Assembly: GCA_013399895.1 (NCBI GenBank)
Contig: VXBA01003292.1
Coordinates: 124,001 to 188,000, forward strand
DNA length: 64,000 bases
Direction: 5' to 3'
DNA from: Serilophus lunatus
Lineage: Eukaryota > Chordata > Aves > Passeriformes > Eurylaimidae
Part shown: piece after piece, positions 23,263-35,708 of the stretch
How the letters are laid out: the number at the start of each line of letters is the position of its first letter
Numbering within the stretch: position 1 is the first letter of the stretch
Position numbers and translations under genes: made by a program
The notes under the pieces: generated by a model
The model's input: only the letters and a program-made list of their open reading frames with translations
The model's database searches: none
What the model was told of the DNA's origin: nothing

Positions 23263-26200
23263 GCCTTACTGGAGATGTCACCGTGTCAGCCTCTGCACCA
23301 GGGCAAAACATGGGCATCCTCAATGTAATTCTTAGTTGCTTAATAAAAGAAGTAGGACTGTCTTTCTGTGTTGACATTTTGTTTGTGTTTGTTTAAATCA
23401 GTATTATACTCTGGTAGTTTGGAACACTTCAGTTCCTTTTAGTAATGGAAAACATCTATCTGAATCCATCATTTAGATTTTATTTAAGGAATATTTCCTT
23501 CTTCCTCCTTGTTTTGTTGTCACATGTGGTACCAGGCTAAGGGTGGAGAAGAAAAATAGTAAGCTACTGATTAGTCATCCTTGGGCAGGTTAGTGAATTA
23601 AAATGAATGTGAAAAAAAAAGTTAGATCAACACTTTCTACATTATTAAAATAACAGGTTTTATTAGGCTGAATATGTCTAAACTGGTGATTGCATAAATA
23701 ACTGGAGAAAGATGAGTAGCTGCTTTTGTATTCCCGTATTTTATTCATTAACTCATTACAACTTAACATGTCTTTTGTTACAGTGCTGGTTGCAGTATTT
23801 TGATAAAGCATCTGAGGGGAAAAGGTCAAGCGCAAATGCTCAGGGAAAGTCTCCTTAACACTCAGCTAATGCAGCTATAGCAGGATGAGAAAGGAGAGTG
23901 CAGCCTCTTTTGCAGTTTATGACATAATTTGTTAAAGCAACAAGATTTTCTTGCTCTCTGTCTGATGGATAGGCCAGATAAACGAGAGAGATAACAGCTC
24001 ATTGTTTCCTGCTCTTTGAATGGCATTTCTATTGTCTTAAAGCCTCAGTGGAGTGAACTTAAGACAGTGGGCTTTGTTGAAACAAAAGCACTTGTGCCCA
24101 GTGTCACCAAGAGAGCTACAGTGGAAATGCTAATTTGATAGCACTGAAAGTGTTTGAGGTGGAGCCATAGGGCTAAATATGAGATCTCACCATTAGCTAT
24201 TTACAGTCGTTGGTTTTCTGTCCTGGGTGAACAGCCTGTTTCACAGGAACATCAATTTTTGTGCCTTGTCATTTCACCAATTGCATCATGCAGTGAGATT
24301 TCAAATGCCTTAAGAGTAACCATAGTAACTGCAGGTCATTTAAATGAGCTGAAAGAAAAGGAATTCCCTCCCTTGTAAAACCCTTTAGTCAAAGGTACAG
24401 CAAGATTCCGATTCTCCTCTGCTGCAAAGTGGCACTGCTCCACTGGATTTTATGATTCTGTGGATTTGCACAGGTTGATCTGATTCTGAAACTATCTACA
24501 GAGCAAATCATCAAAAGTGGGTGTAGCTGCCACAGGAAGACAGAGCAGTGACTGCTGGCACAAGAATAGATTTGTGTCTTTGTGCATGTGCCCGCCTGTC
24601 TGCTCAGGCAAGCACGGATGTACCCCCTCATTGCCTTCTGTGCTCTTGAAAAATGTCACGTTTGGATCTGACACAGAACTACTGTTGGTCTTGTGCTGTT
24701 ATTAGTGGAGTGATATTAAAGCCTTTGGTTTTAGCTTGACAATGCTTCTGTAGTCAGTATAGCATGGGGTTATAAATCTAATCTTGAATGTTTTGAATCA
24801 GAATTTTAATGCCATTGGGTAGGCCCAATTCCAAGTACAACATGCTACACTTGGCTATATCATAGTGTCATCCATGCACAAACACGAGGACTAAGTCAGG
24901 TTTGAGCTGTCTTTTTGTTGTGACAATAAGAAAAACCCACATTTCACTTTCACTTTTAACCTGAATTTATGCTCACCTATATCTCTTACATTTTGCCTGT
25001 TTCTTTTGTTTCCTAGACTGAAAAATCAGGGTGCTGTATTGTTAGGGAGGCCTTGAATGTGTTATTGAGAAGATTTATCCGTCCATTCACTTATTGGTTC
25101 ATGGAATAATTCCCCCAGATTCATGCTTACATGGATTTCAGTGATAGATGGTGCTGGTAATTCTAAATGTCAGTGATTCTTACCTCTAAGGATTTCTTCA
25201 TCTTTACTTCAAGTTTGTAACGCAACAGGATAAAGGTATTTCATTTAGAATAATCTTTAATTGTTAGCTCTTCTGAAAAATACAAGGCCCAAGCTAGGTA
25301 AAATTCACACAAGCAATTGTTCTTAGTCCGTAAGCTGAATGTTCTAACGAGGCAGTTGTGAACTGACTGGAGATTTTGGTGTCTGAGCTGGTTGATAAGA
25401 AAACTGTTCCATCTGCAAAAATATTTTAATTGCCTTGTTTGGCATATCACTGAGAATTAAAAACTAGGCTAAATTTGAGTCTATTTATAGATTTAATTCC
25501 AACATCTTTCGTTGAAGGCCAATGTTTAAAATTTTAAGTTATTAGACTTCCAAAACCCAATTTACTATTAAGTAGTGATTAAGAAACACATTTCAGTACT
25601 GGCTGGTAGAAGCTTATCATCTGGCCTTACAGCATTAGCGTTTTCTGTTCTTTGAAGGCATTCAGGCAATTTTTGATGGGCTGATGCTCAAAGCTTATTA
25701 CAATAACCATACTGAAGTACGGGCATTCTTATCCCTGTTGGGCTAACCTGGAAACAAGTTGGATGTTGGCTGAGTTGTTTGTTAGTCGCTTTCCTTTGAA
25801 TTTGTTCACCACCAAAACAGTATTCATTTCTGTTTTTCTTTGTTCTTTCTCAGAATTTTTCTGAGGAATGATTCTCAATGCCCTTTCCATAATCACGCTT
25901 TCAGATATTTTTCTCGCCTGTTGTCTTCACCAACTCTTTTCTAGAGGGCTGTCATTGACTTTGGTACAACTGCAGAGATCAATAGTCTCTGTGGCAGCAG
26001 CATGCTGAACAGGCATGTTTTGCAGTCATCCCAGGAAGAAGGGTGTAAAGCTCCCTGACCTTGTATAGACGGAGAAGGAAGTGAAGGTGACATTTATACC
26101 TCTTGGCAAGGAAATGAGAATAAAAAGGAAATCTAATATATCTTTGAGACATCACCAGTTATAGTAACTATAAATTTGGGTCTCATTTTTCATGTGTTAA

Positions 26201-26524
26201 ATAATATTGTCATTTTTTAGCTTTGCAGAAGTAGTGTTTTCTCTCCCCTTGTCTCTTGAAAAAGTTTGCTGAGTTTATGATCAAGTTCTCTTTTTAAGTT
26301 CAGTGTTGTTCTAAATATTAGAATTTTTCACCGTGTTAACTTTTTGCCCGTAACCTACTGGAAAAAAAATAATTGTTACCATTCCAAATTTCCAATTGAG
26401 AAATATTACTGGCAGCACCTATTGAAATAAATCCTTTTGCATTCTATTGTCTGTTTTATAACAAGATAGAGATTAAATAATTCATCTTTTAATAGGGTAC
26501 TTAAGTATAATTATTCAGTGCTGC
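23263..26524. other. unique AT-rich non-coding stretch
   Basis: No repeats, exons or RNA genes could be supported. Confidence 0.5.
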
Positions 26525-26571
26525 CACCCCTGCGGGAATCCCCCTTCTCCCCCCTCCTCCCCTACCCCCTT
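26525..26571 (-). repeat. C-rich tract; G-quadruplex motif on the minus strand
   Basis: The plus strand reads cccc, ccccc, cccccc, cccc and ccccc tracts separated by 2-8 bases. The minus strand therefore has at least four runs of four or more G with loops of 2-4 bases, which satisfies the standard intramolecular G-quadruplex pattern. The plus strand could form an i-motif. The surroundings are AT-rich, so the tract stands out sharply. Confidence 0.8.
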
Positions 26572-26654
26572 AACATCAATATTATCTAAAACGTCTCAGA
26601 TTCAGTGATCTGAGTTTATCTAGGGAAAAAAATGAAGTGAAATACCAGATAAGA

Positions 26655-26765
26655 GCTCGGGTGCAGCTTCCCTGGAATCTGCAAATCCTGATCCATAGCC
26701 ATTGCTCTTAACAGATAATATCTTACTGACTTCAGTGATATTTGGAGTGGGCAAAGTGCAGTTTG
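26655..26765. repeat. Ancient repeat relic of the GATCC...GACTTCAGTG type
   Basis: The phrases cctgatccatagccattg and ttactgacttcagtgata occur in the same order and spacing as in the palindromic amniote relics near 23.2 kb. The similarity is low and seen by eye only. Confidence 0.33.
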
Positions 26766-29700
26766 GCAGCAGTGGGAGTCTGGAGTTAGTTATAGCCTAG
26801 ACTGTTGTATAAGCAGTGGAGATTTCAAAGGTTATGAACTGATTTCATTGTTTTAAGAAGTAGAGAGAAAGTACTATTTCCTCTGCTATATTTCATAGGG
26901 AGATACCTGATAGGATTGTGATAGTTTGAGGGCTAAGGTGATCTGAAGTATGTCATTCAACATTTAGAAAACCTGAGTCCCTCTCCAGTCTCTTCCTTCT
27001 GAAATGTGGCTTATATTTCTGACTAGTGTCTGCAGGCAAGTACTACTTCTCTGAACTACTGGAGGCTGGCCAGTTTTTAAGCCAAAATATTAGATATAAA
27101 GCTTCTTGAACAAGAAAGCATGTATATAAAGGGTAGCAATATATACCATGAACATTTTGATAGAGAAATAAACCCACGCATTTACATCTCCTGTCTCTGA
27201 ATTTTTTTATGGCAGTGATTTACAGCCCTATTACCACTTGGCAATCCAAGGTCTGGAGAATAATATCAAGCCATCTGCTTGTGCCCCTGTAGGGCTGCTT
27301 GTAGCTGTGATGCTGCGTTGCAAATACTTCGTTGCAACTCACGTGCTGGAAATCTTGTTGCATGTCTTGGATACTTTCTTTTTCTTTTGCCTGTGGGGTG
27401 GCGGCAGATGCGCTGGATACACATGTGTTATTTGTGTGATTGGCTATGCTGTAAATGGTTGAAATTATGATCTGTGATATTTTTTGCTTTTTTTTCTTGT
27501 TACATAAGCCTGAGAAAATGGGGAAGGGGCATACGACAGAAAGATAAAATAACTTTTAGAGAAATGCTATTTCCCATAAATAGTTTATGAGCTAATTGTC
27601 TTGCTAATTCTTCTCCTGATAACATATTCCTTTCTTACTGGCATTGTACTTGGATACTACAGACTAGTTGAGGACTTAACTGGCTATAGACTGAATTCTT
27701 TACTGTGGATACTGTGCATCCTACTTCACAGCAAATCTAAGTTCAGATATGTCCAACTACTGAAAGTCTTTCCGTTTTACTTTTTTTCCTCCTCTCTTTC
27801 CTGGCAATCTATGAGGACTGGTGTTGTTCTTCAGAGTGTATCTTCTGAAAAGAAAACAGATTGCATTGAATGTTGGTCACATGCAGGGTTGCTAATCAAG
27901 TTTCTGTTCTTACCACACTTCCACAAACTGGTGAGATCTGTTATCTCTGGGAGTAAGGTTTCTCATGCCATTGTGGAAAACTCGAGAAAGAGCCTTTTCA
28001 GAGACTGTGCAGTTATTGGGATATTGCTGCACTTCCTAACTGTAGAAAACTGCTGGCATTGCTGATGACTTCTGTTTTGAGTTATGTATCATTGCTCCTC
28101 TTAGCTCCAAGCTGTAGAAAGTAGGTTCAATGGGAATAACACTCAGAAGGTAACTGGGGTCAGCAATGCTATAAGTAATAAAAGTGAGAAATGGGCAGAT
28201 GATATAAACTCCCGTTTTCTGGTCATTAATGTGATATACCATGTAATCTAGCTGCTTTTAATTATTCATTATGTTGGAAGGGTTTACAATAGCAGACTAA
28301 AAGACAGCATCTTGGAGCATAGATTATGAAGCCATTCTGAACTGCAGAGTATGCAGGAGTTTGCTCTTCATTTTGCCTTCTTGTGTTTCTCCACGTAATG
28401 AAGATTTGGTTCATAGTGTCCCAAAAGTGTCTTGTGCTACTGTTATTAGTCATTCATAACCAACTGTATAAATGAATACCTGGCAAGGAGAATATTCCTT
28501 AAAGGGCTGTGGACAAAAGCAGGAAATTTCTTTGGGGATGATTCTTGTTATGCCTTATAAACGATTAAAATTTTTTTAAAAGAGAGAATTGGAGTGACAA
28601 TAACTGCTCAGGGTTGACCAGTGGATAATTTTTGAAAGGGCATTTTTGTTTTAGGGGTAGTTTCTAATACATATAATGACGTACTGTTTATACTTCTAAA
28701 ACTTGAATGTGCTTTTCCTGTTTGTTACCATACATATAATCTGAGACCTCGTGGTGAAATTTATTTCCCATATTTGTATTGTTTTTTTGACAGGAAGGTT
28801 TAAATTCAGATGGCTTCTGTTTCAGATGTAGATACTGTGATCATGTCAGAGATGTAGTACATTTGGAAGGGTTATGCTGGCAGAATTTCACTTAGATTTG
28901 TGTGATGAAGAAACTCTGGAGGTTGCTGAGTTTTACCCTGGTTTTATACAAAATTTTCAGGCTTGATCTGCCAGGCTAAACTGTTCAGTTTTGGATACTG
29001 AACTCAGTGAATCTTGTTCTCAGTCAGAAAACTATTCTTATCTGTTCTCTCTTGATGCCGTGTTCTATAAATGTGTCAGTATGGACATTGTTCAATGAAT
29101 AAGGAAGGAGGACTTTCATGGAATTCATCTCTTTTCAGGTATGCAGATATTGGATAGGATAATAAGGATAATGATGAAGAGGCCGGGTAGAGACTTGCAA
29201 CAAGGACAGCCAGACCAGCTTCCCAAAGTTGCTTCTGTAAAGAGATTGAACATAGGCACCGTGCAGGATTTCAGCTGCCTGTGTGGAATCTGTGCTGGTG
29301 GGATGGCTAGTCCAGCAGGGAGGAAATGTGTTCCTGCAGAGCTACTCCACAGTCCTGTGTGGTCTGTTTGTTATTCCAATGGTGAGCTTGAATAGAAGTA
29401 AGCATTATGATGCAGCTCAAGATCATTCCCCACAACTGTATGCTTGCCTTGGCACACATGGCCACATGCTGACCATAATCCTATATTAATGGTATTGCCA
29501 ACCATTCCCTGCAGCAGCAGACACTGATGTCACAACTGGGAGATTATGTCCTCTTAGGAGATCTGGCAGGAGAGAGAAAGCTAGATTAATGGACCAGGTA
29601 GATGAGGACAGGGAAAATTATTAAAACCTAATCCTTTATATAAATTGTATTGGCTCTTTCCAAGGAAAGTTCCAACAAAGTCAGACAAGATTCTCATATA

Positions 29701-31049
29701 AATTACTTTTTCTTTTATTTTTGCAAGTCTGGTCATGGAATCTCTACATGTCCACTGACCTCACATTTTTTTGTTTTATTCAGTGTATAAACCAATGCAC
29801 TACTTGAGGGCTAGGTGAGGAATATGTAGGAATCACAGCAGTCCACATTTGGGTGGGGCAGAGGAGGAAGCTACAAGGTATTTTCTGCATAAACTGTGTA
29901 TTCCACAGTGTACTAACATCAAAATAGCTGAATTGAGGTACATATCTATTTGCTGGGGAAATGCTGACCATTGGTACAAAATAGTATTATAACTATGAAG
30001 ATTAATACTTTTATATAGCTTTATATTTATTGATATATATGAATACATGTATCAGGCTTCAAAATCCTCTCTTTATTTCCAGTTCAGTAGTTTAATCTGA
30101 TCAATATGGCCTCAGATGTTGCAGGTTAGTAAAGGTGTATTTTACATGTGGCTCTCCAGAAGTTAAATCTAAGCTCATGGCCCCTGTGGCATATCTGCAG
30201 AACCCCTCCTTTTTTACTAGTTTAATTGAGAGAAGGATTTGACTATATATGGGATCTTTAAGTTCCTGAAGGAGAAAGGTATCAGTTTTTGATTTTTTGT
30301 ATGTTTGTTTTTTAAAAATTTTCTTAAACTGATTTAGGAGCTCTTAAACCAATGTGAACATTAATATTTGAGCAGGAAATAAGGGTGAATTTGTAATCCT
30401 CAGTACGACAGACTTGACTCAAAACTTATGAAATGGAGAAAAAAAATGAGGTAACATACCTTGATACCAATTGATAACATTTTGTGGACATTGGTAGAGC
30501 TGCAGAAGTTTATACCATCGGTCATTTGACATAGTAAGTTTAGCTTTAAAATTAAAGTATGTCCCCCACTGAGGCTCCTATGAAATTAAGAGAATATTAA
30601 GAAGAGGTCAAGTAGGGAAAAGGAGGGAAAGAAAAAAAAAAAGGATATATTGGTATTTTTCAGACATTAGAATTAATTAATGCTCTTGACTGGAGGGGGA
30701 AAAAAAAGAAAAAAGAGAAAAAAAAGAAAACATAACAAAGCTTTGGAAATTTTTATCAGTATAGGACGTGAGATCCCAAAGACTGATTTCCAGATTTTGT
30801 TTGGATTTTAGAAATCTGGTTTTGTAGCTGAAATGCAGAAGTGCCATTAGTTTACTGCATGCCCATTTCCCAACTCTTATATTTTTAGCTGTCTGCACGT
30901 CACTCAATCTGATGTTGTGCTGCTGATCTTCTGCTAAAAGGATTTTTACGTCTTGAGTTTGCCTCATGATTTGGTTTCTGTTACTGATTTTTATTTTTTC
31001 CCCTATGGATTAGCACAGTGCTAGTTTGGGATTTTCCTCCACTATGTAA
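26766..31049. other. unique AT-rich non-coding stretch
   Basis: A purine-rich low-complexity patch lies at 30615-30730. A plus-strand frame at 27601-28065 (154 codons) has no ATG until about 27809 and no recognisable domain, so it was not called a gene. Confidence 0.5.
30615..30730 (+). repeat. Purine-rich low-complexity patches (GGAAA/A-rich)
   Basis: Two purine runs, one around gggaaaaggagggaaag plus an A-run and one of ggggg then a8, a6 and a8 separated by single g or gag, flank a short unique spacer. Confidence 0.75.
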
Positions 31050-31320
31050 ATAGTGCACCGAGACCACTTGAATGTCATCGTGCTTCCAGATGGGTCAAAG
31101 CCTGCTCCTCAATCTCCGATCATTATCAGTCACTCCTGTGCTAGCTCTGCTTCCAGATCAATTGCATGGAAGTAGCCAGACAGCAGTGGCTGTGGAGAGT
31201 GATCATTGGGATAGATATGCTACTTAATTATAAATGTATTAGCTTACATGACTAAATCGGCAACACATTAATCAGTTTAACCGTGTGATTTTAACAACTT
31301 AATTTCTTATTTTTAAATTT
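31050..31320. promoter_or_regulatory. Candidate conserved non-coding element
   Basis: This unique block retains CpGs and is packed with homeodomain, POU and forkhead-like core motifs, including aattgcatgg, acttaattataaatgt, cattaatcag and tgatcattggg. Such composition is typical of deeply conserved vertebrate enhancers. There is no open frame and no repeat similarity. The call is an inference from sequence texture only and needs alignment to other birds. Confidence 0.25.
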
Positions 31321-34300
31321 TTTAACTGGTGTTTGGTTTAGGTTTTTTTGCTGACAAGTTTCAAATTATGAATGTTTTCATTAATTAGAATTTTTTCTTG
31401 GTTTTAATGTTACTTTTTGCATGTGCTTTACAAGACACATTAGGCTATTCAGTTATATGGAAATGATTGTTTGTATACAAAGAAAAGACAAATTCTTTGT
31501 TCTCTAACAGCTTTTAACAGAAATACATTCACAAAATATATATCCCTATACATGGGAAGAAAAAAAAATGATTCCTTGTGTCTGATTCACTCATGCCTGA
31601 CAAAGCAAAATAGATCACATCCTAGATTTGGAATGTCAAATCACAGGAAACAAAAGTAATGAGGAAAACACTGAATAGGCAATAAGCTCTTAAAAATGCA
31701 GACAAGATGTGTGAACTTCCTGAAAGATCTTAGCTGCTCCAAGTGTCAGGCCTGTTTGCAAGAGGCTGGTGCTGCATGCCTTGTGGATTAGGGGGCTTAG
31801 GAGGCTGCAGTCTCTCTGGAGGTCTGTTATCTCATGCAGGCAGCTCTGTCTGCTTTGTGTTACCTGCGTGAAACTCATCTGCTCTAGTGGTGTAACCGCA
31901 GTAAAAAGGGTGCCAGTGGAGCAGGAAAGAAACACTGTACAGCTGAAAGGAGAAATACAGAAAACAAATCAGAAAATGAGAATTGAGAACAAAGTAGAGT
32001 AGAACAAAGTAGGGTAGGTACACCCTTCTGCTTGCAGCTTGTTTCCATACCCCTTGAAGCTGTGGTGATCTACGTTGGCTTTTGCTGTGCATCCCCTTGT
32101 TTGCACTACGTCTGCAGAGCTCTGGGGGCAGCATTGGGAAACCCTGCGTTCCTCCTGTCCTGTGAGGAAATCGTGCCTTCGAACCGTTAGCATTTTTGAC
32201 CCATTTTTTTTGATATTTATTTCCTTGAAACCATTAAATGACTCTGAAATAAAACCATTTTGACTTCTCCAAGCTGTGAGTGCTGAACAGGTTAAAAAAG
32301 GGAAACAAGCTAAAAGCTCTGTTTCCTTTGCCTGGAAATCCACTGATGCAGGCTGAAATTAAAGGCTATAAATAGCTCCTGTCCCTTCAGCTTCATCATG
32401 CAAGCTTCGGCTGTGTGCAAGGATTAGAAGAAGACAAGATGGATTTCTGTGTGGCGTCAACAAGAGTCAAGGATTATGCCCACTGTGCACATTGTATTGT
32501 TCATTTCTTATGGGCCCTTGCAGGGAAATTAAATCCCTTCTGATGCTCAAGGTGCAGGGAGCAGAGTTGGCTTTGTGCAGGACATGTGCATTGCAAAGCA
32601 ATTTTACACAGTAGCACTCGGCTTCCTATGGGCCTGTAGCATCAAGCCCTCACTTCATTTTTATACAGGCAGACAACCCAGCACAGGTCATAGCAGCAGG
32701 GGCTAGGGCTTTCCAGGCTTAGAGCTGGAACAGGTATCAGTGTAGTTCTTTGCTACAGATCACATTTTTGAAAATAGGTTGCTTGTATGTTTGTTTGTCG
32801 TGTTGCCCCTCCTTTACTCTGTTCCCTTGTGGGAATCCTGGGTTGCTTGAATACTGTGCTGTAGCATTGAGTGAAGGTTTTCACAAAGTTAACTGCAAAA
32901 AGACCCTTGTGATACGTGGAAGAAGGGATGCCAGTTCTTTCCTTAGAGGAACATTTGAGGTTGCCATGACCTTAGCAGTGTGAAAAGTTACTGCATCTTT
33001 TCTCTCCTCTCCACTTGTCTTTTCTGCCCACACATTTTGTATGTAATTAGAAGACATTGTTTTGAGGAGAAGTATTATATTAAATGTCTCTTTATTATTT
33101 AGAAATAAAATAGAGGCATTGAGCAGCGGTATTTGTGGTGGATGGATAAGCAAAGAAACACCTCCTTTTTTATGAAACTTTTTCTTTTTTGTAATGTTGT
33201 TCTGTAAGATGGAGAAGCCCCCTTGCTTGCAACTCCTGTACTTGTAGATGAGTTTTGAAAGTGCAAAGCATCTTTCAGTGTTTGATCCTCAGCTGTATAT
33301 GTATTTAGAGCTATATAATTGCATGTACTTTCAATGCCTCTGCTTCATATATGGTAATTTCAGTGGAGAGAAGGGCAAGACAGGAGTGACTTTGGACTGA
33401 TACTTTATTGCTTCATAGCTGATGTCTTTGCTCTGAACATTTAAATAAGAAAACAGTAGTAGTATTTGTTACTAGCTGATAAAAGGATTTTATGTACATG
33501 CTGGTTTTTTCACATTATAAAGATACCTTGAGACTGCTAGGATTGCAACTTTGTTGTGGCAACACTGTAATTCTTCCACTAAAATCCGCGAGAGTCGGCA
33601 TTAAGGCAGCATGAGAATCTGCCCCGATACTCAAACCTCCCTCAAAAACCTCCCTAAGATAGTTGAGGATGTGGAACTTGCCATAGGTGTAGACAGTAGG
33701 CAAAACCTTTTTTTTAGATTGAGAGATACAGATTCAGAGTTTAGTCTTACAGGTATATCTACTCTTACAGTGGGCATGTTTAATTTCTTGCTTCTAATGG
33801 CAAGAAAAACTGGTACTTTCTTCTGACCTTGTAGTCTGTCGACCCCATCTGCTGATGGATGGAAAACATACTTCAGTCTCCTCTTTTAGTACTGAGCAGA
33901 TTATCAATCCTCTGGGAATTCAGTAAGGAGAAGGAAAAATGCTCTCCTTTTTTGTACTTTGAAGGCTAAGGAGATGTGTACTAATACTAATCATTGGAGT
34001 GTGAACCTACTACTTTTGTAGAAATGTGATATTTATCTTTTTGTTGAAAAAAGTAGTGCACTGTGGTGTTGGAACTTCCTTCAGTGGGACAGTGAATGTG
34101 AGTCTGATCAAGAGAGGACTCACTGACTGGTACATGTCAAGGTCATGCAGTCAAATCCCAAATGCTCTTTCTTTTTTTTTTTTAGGCACTTCTGTTGTTG
34201 CTGTCCAGTTGTAAATGTGTATTAGTAATTGCTTTTAAAACATTGAATTCAAGAACAAATAGGAAAACTGTAACAAACATAGAGTTAAGGTTGCGTATCT

Positions 34301-34414
34301 TAGAAGAGCTGGAAAAGCTACTAATATCTGCCTGGAATTAGAAGTGATAACATTTAGAAACTTTTACTACTTGGTTCATTTGTTCATGTTTAAAGTCATC
34401 AGAGATCACTGAAC
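31321..34414. other. unique AT-rich non-coding stretch
   Basis: Nothing identifiable except a small direct repeat at 31986-32012, where the unit agaacaaagtag occurs twice at a 15-bp spacing. Confidence 0.5.
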
Positions 34415-34512
34415 AAAAAAAAAAAAAAAAAAAAAAAAAGCCATATTTGAACCCACAAATTATTAAAAAAAAAAAAAAAAGGCCTGATTTGGACTCCACA
34501 ATTACTATGAAG
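34415..34512 (+). repeat. Two-copy direct repeat of A-tract plus ~25-bp unit
   Basis: Copy 1 is A25 (34415-34439) followed by gccatatttgaacccacaaa. Copy 2 is A16 (34465-34480) followed by ggcctgatttggactccaca. The unit bodies align along their length with several mismatches. This is a diverged tandem duplication of an A-tail and its flank, not two independent tracts. Confidence 0.7.
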
Positions 34513-35607
34513 AAGTTGGAAAGGCTGTTTTATTCCTTACAGTTGGGCTCTGTTCTGTCTCCCATCACTCTTGAAAAATAGAAGTTTCCTGGGATCCTGC
34601 TGACCTGCTCTCCCTCATAAACCTTCTCAGCACAGTGCAGAGTAACCAAAATAGCAATTTGGCTAATGGTTCCAGTGCTTTGAGCAAATGTCTGCTTGCC
34701 CCATCAAGACAAAGAGACTCCAGAGATACAGATTCAGTTCACATTTTGGGATTGTGAGGATGGCCGCTCTTAAATGGCTTTTTGCCAGCTGTGTAAAAAG
34801 CCTTTGCTGGTGCAAACTTTCCTGCAGTTAATGCTTCAGAAGTTCTGGGGATTGGATTAGTGAATATTTTTGTTGTAATATATTTATTGATTCCTTTTCC
34901 TCATGGGTGAGCTAAACAAAATTTTAGCTCTGTGCTCCATGGCAAAGGAAAGTTTATTTCTCCTCTCCAAAAGTTACTGCAAATGTCCTAAGGGTGACAC
35001 ATGATATACTGACTGCAACAGAAAAACAAGAACTATGTTGTCACATGTAGACAGGAGGAAAGGTAGGAGGGTAGGAATGACTTATTCCATTATTTCTGAA
35101 TTCTACCTGTTTCATCTTTCCAAATAATACAATGCTGTAAAGCAAGAGTCCTAATGGAATAAAGCAGTAAGTGCTGTAGCCGGAGGCAGGTAAGAATATC
35201 AATTAAACATACACTTGAAAACATCTATTGGGAAAGTAAGATTTAGTAGCTGTCATTGTACGCCTCCTTGCCCTCACCTCTTTTCCAGACTTCTCTTCCA
35301 ATTTTCAGCCCCTCATTCAATGAACCATATTAGAATGGCAGTTATCCAAAGAGACCCTTCAAGGATTTGCTGTTTGGGGCCTAATTCTGTATGAGTCTAG
35401 ACTTTAGCTTGCCCATACTTGAATTGGTGCAGATCACTACCAACACATTGTCTTCAGTGAATGGGAACAGACTCAAATCCTTTAAATTGTTTTACCACAA
35501 GAAGATTAGGCGGTGACTATGCGTGACCACTCCACATGGGGTGGATGCCCAGTGATGAGGACACTGTGGAGCTCAGAGCTCACTGTGTCTCATACCATTC
35601 TGCGTAC
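34513..35607. other. non-coding stretch with one possible ancient repeat relic
   Basis: At 35374-35470 the phrase ggggcctaattctgtatgag followed by cttcagtgaatggga resembles the GGGCCTGATTCTG...TTGAAGTCAATGG type of ancient amniote relic. The rest shows nothing. Confidence 0.35.
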
Positions 35608-35708
35608 CTCTGATGTAAGGATGTGTTCCTGAACAGACAGATGGCATCGCCCACCAGGGGATTATCAGGTCCTCCCCTGTCGAAGTGAAAATCTACGTTC
35701 AGCACTTT
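35608..35708 (-). CDS. Best coding-exon candidate, 101 bp, unidentified protein
   Basis: On the minus strand a textbook acceptor (tttccttcctcttctcag) precedes 101 bp that end at a plausible donor, CAGAG|GTACGC. Only one of three frames is open. It reads 33 codons plus two bases and includes KVLNVDFHFD, RGGPDNPLVGDAICLF and RNTSLHQ. GC is about 50% against about 38% locally, three CpGs are kept, and codon choice (CTG, GTG, ATC, AAC) looks coding. The exon enters in phase 0 and leaves in phase 2. If the donor is not used, the frame continues for nine codons (RYAEWYETQ) to a TGA at 35580, so a terminal exon is also possible, but no AATAAA follows closely. I cannot name the protein. If correct, the gene runs on the minus strand and the flanking DNA is intron. 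A chance pseudo-exon is the alternative. Confidence 0.45.

Noticed and set aside
27601..28065. Plus-strand frame of 154 codons with a hydrophobic start
   Set aside because: The frame opens with TTG, and the first in-frame ATG is near 27809. There is no domain, no splice context and no GC rise. A frame of this length is not very unlikely in 64 kb.
35240..35310. Minus-strand donor-like AGAG|GTGAGG near the 35.6 kb exon
   Set aside because: No acceptor with a pyrimidine tract lies at a sensible distance.
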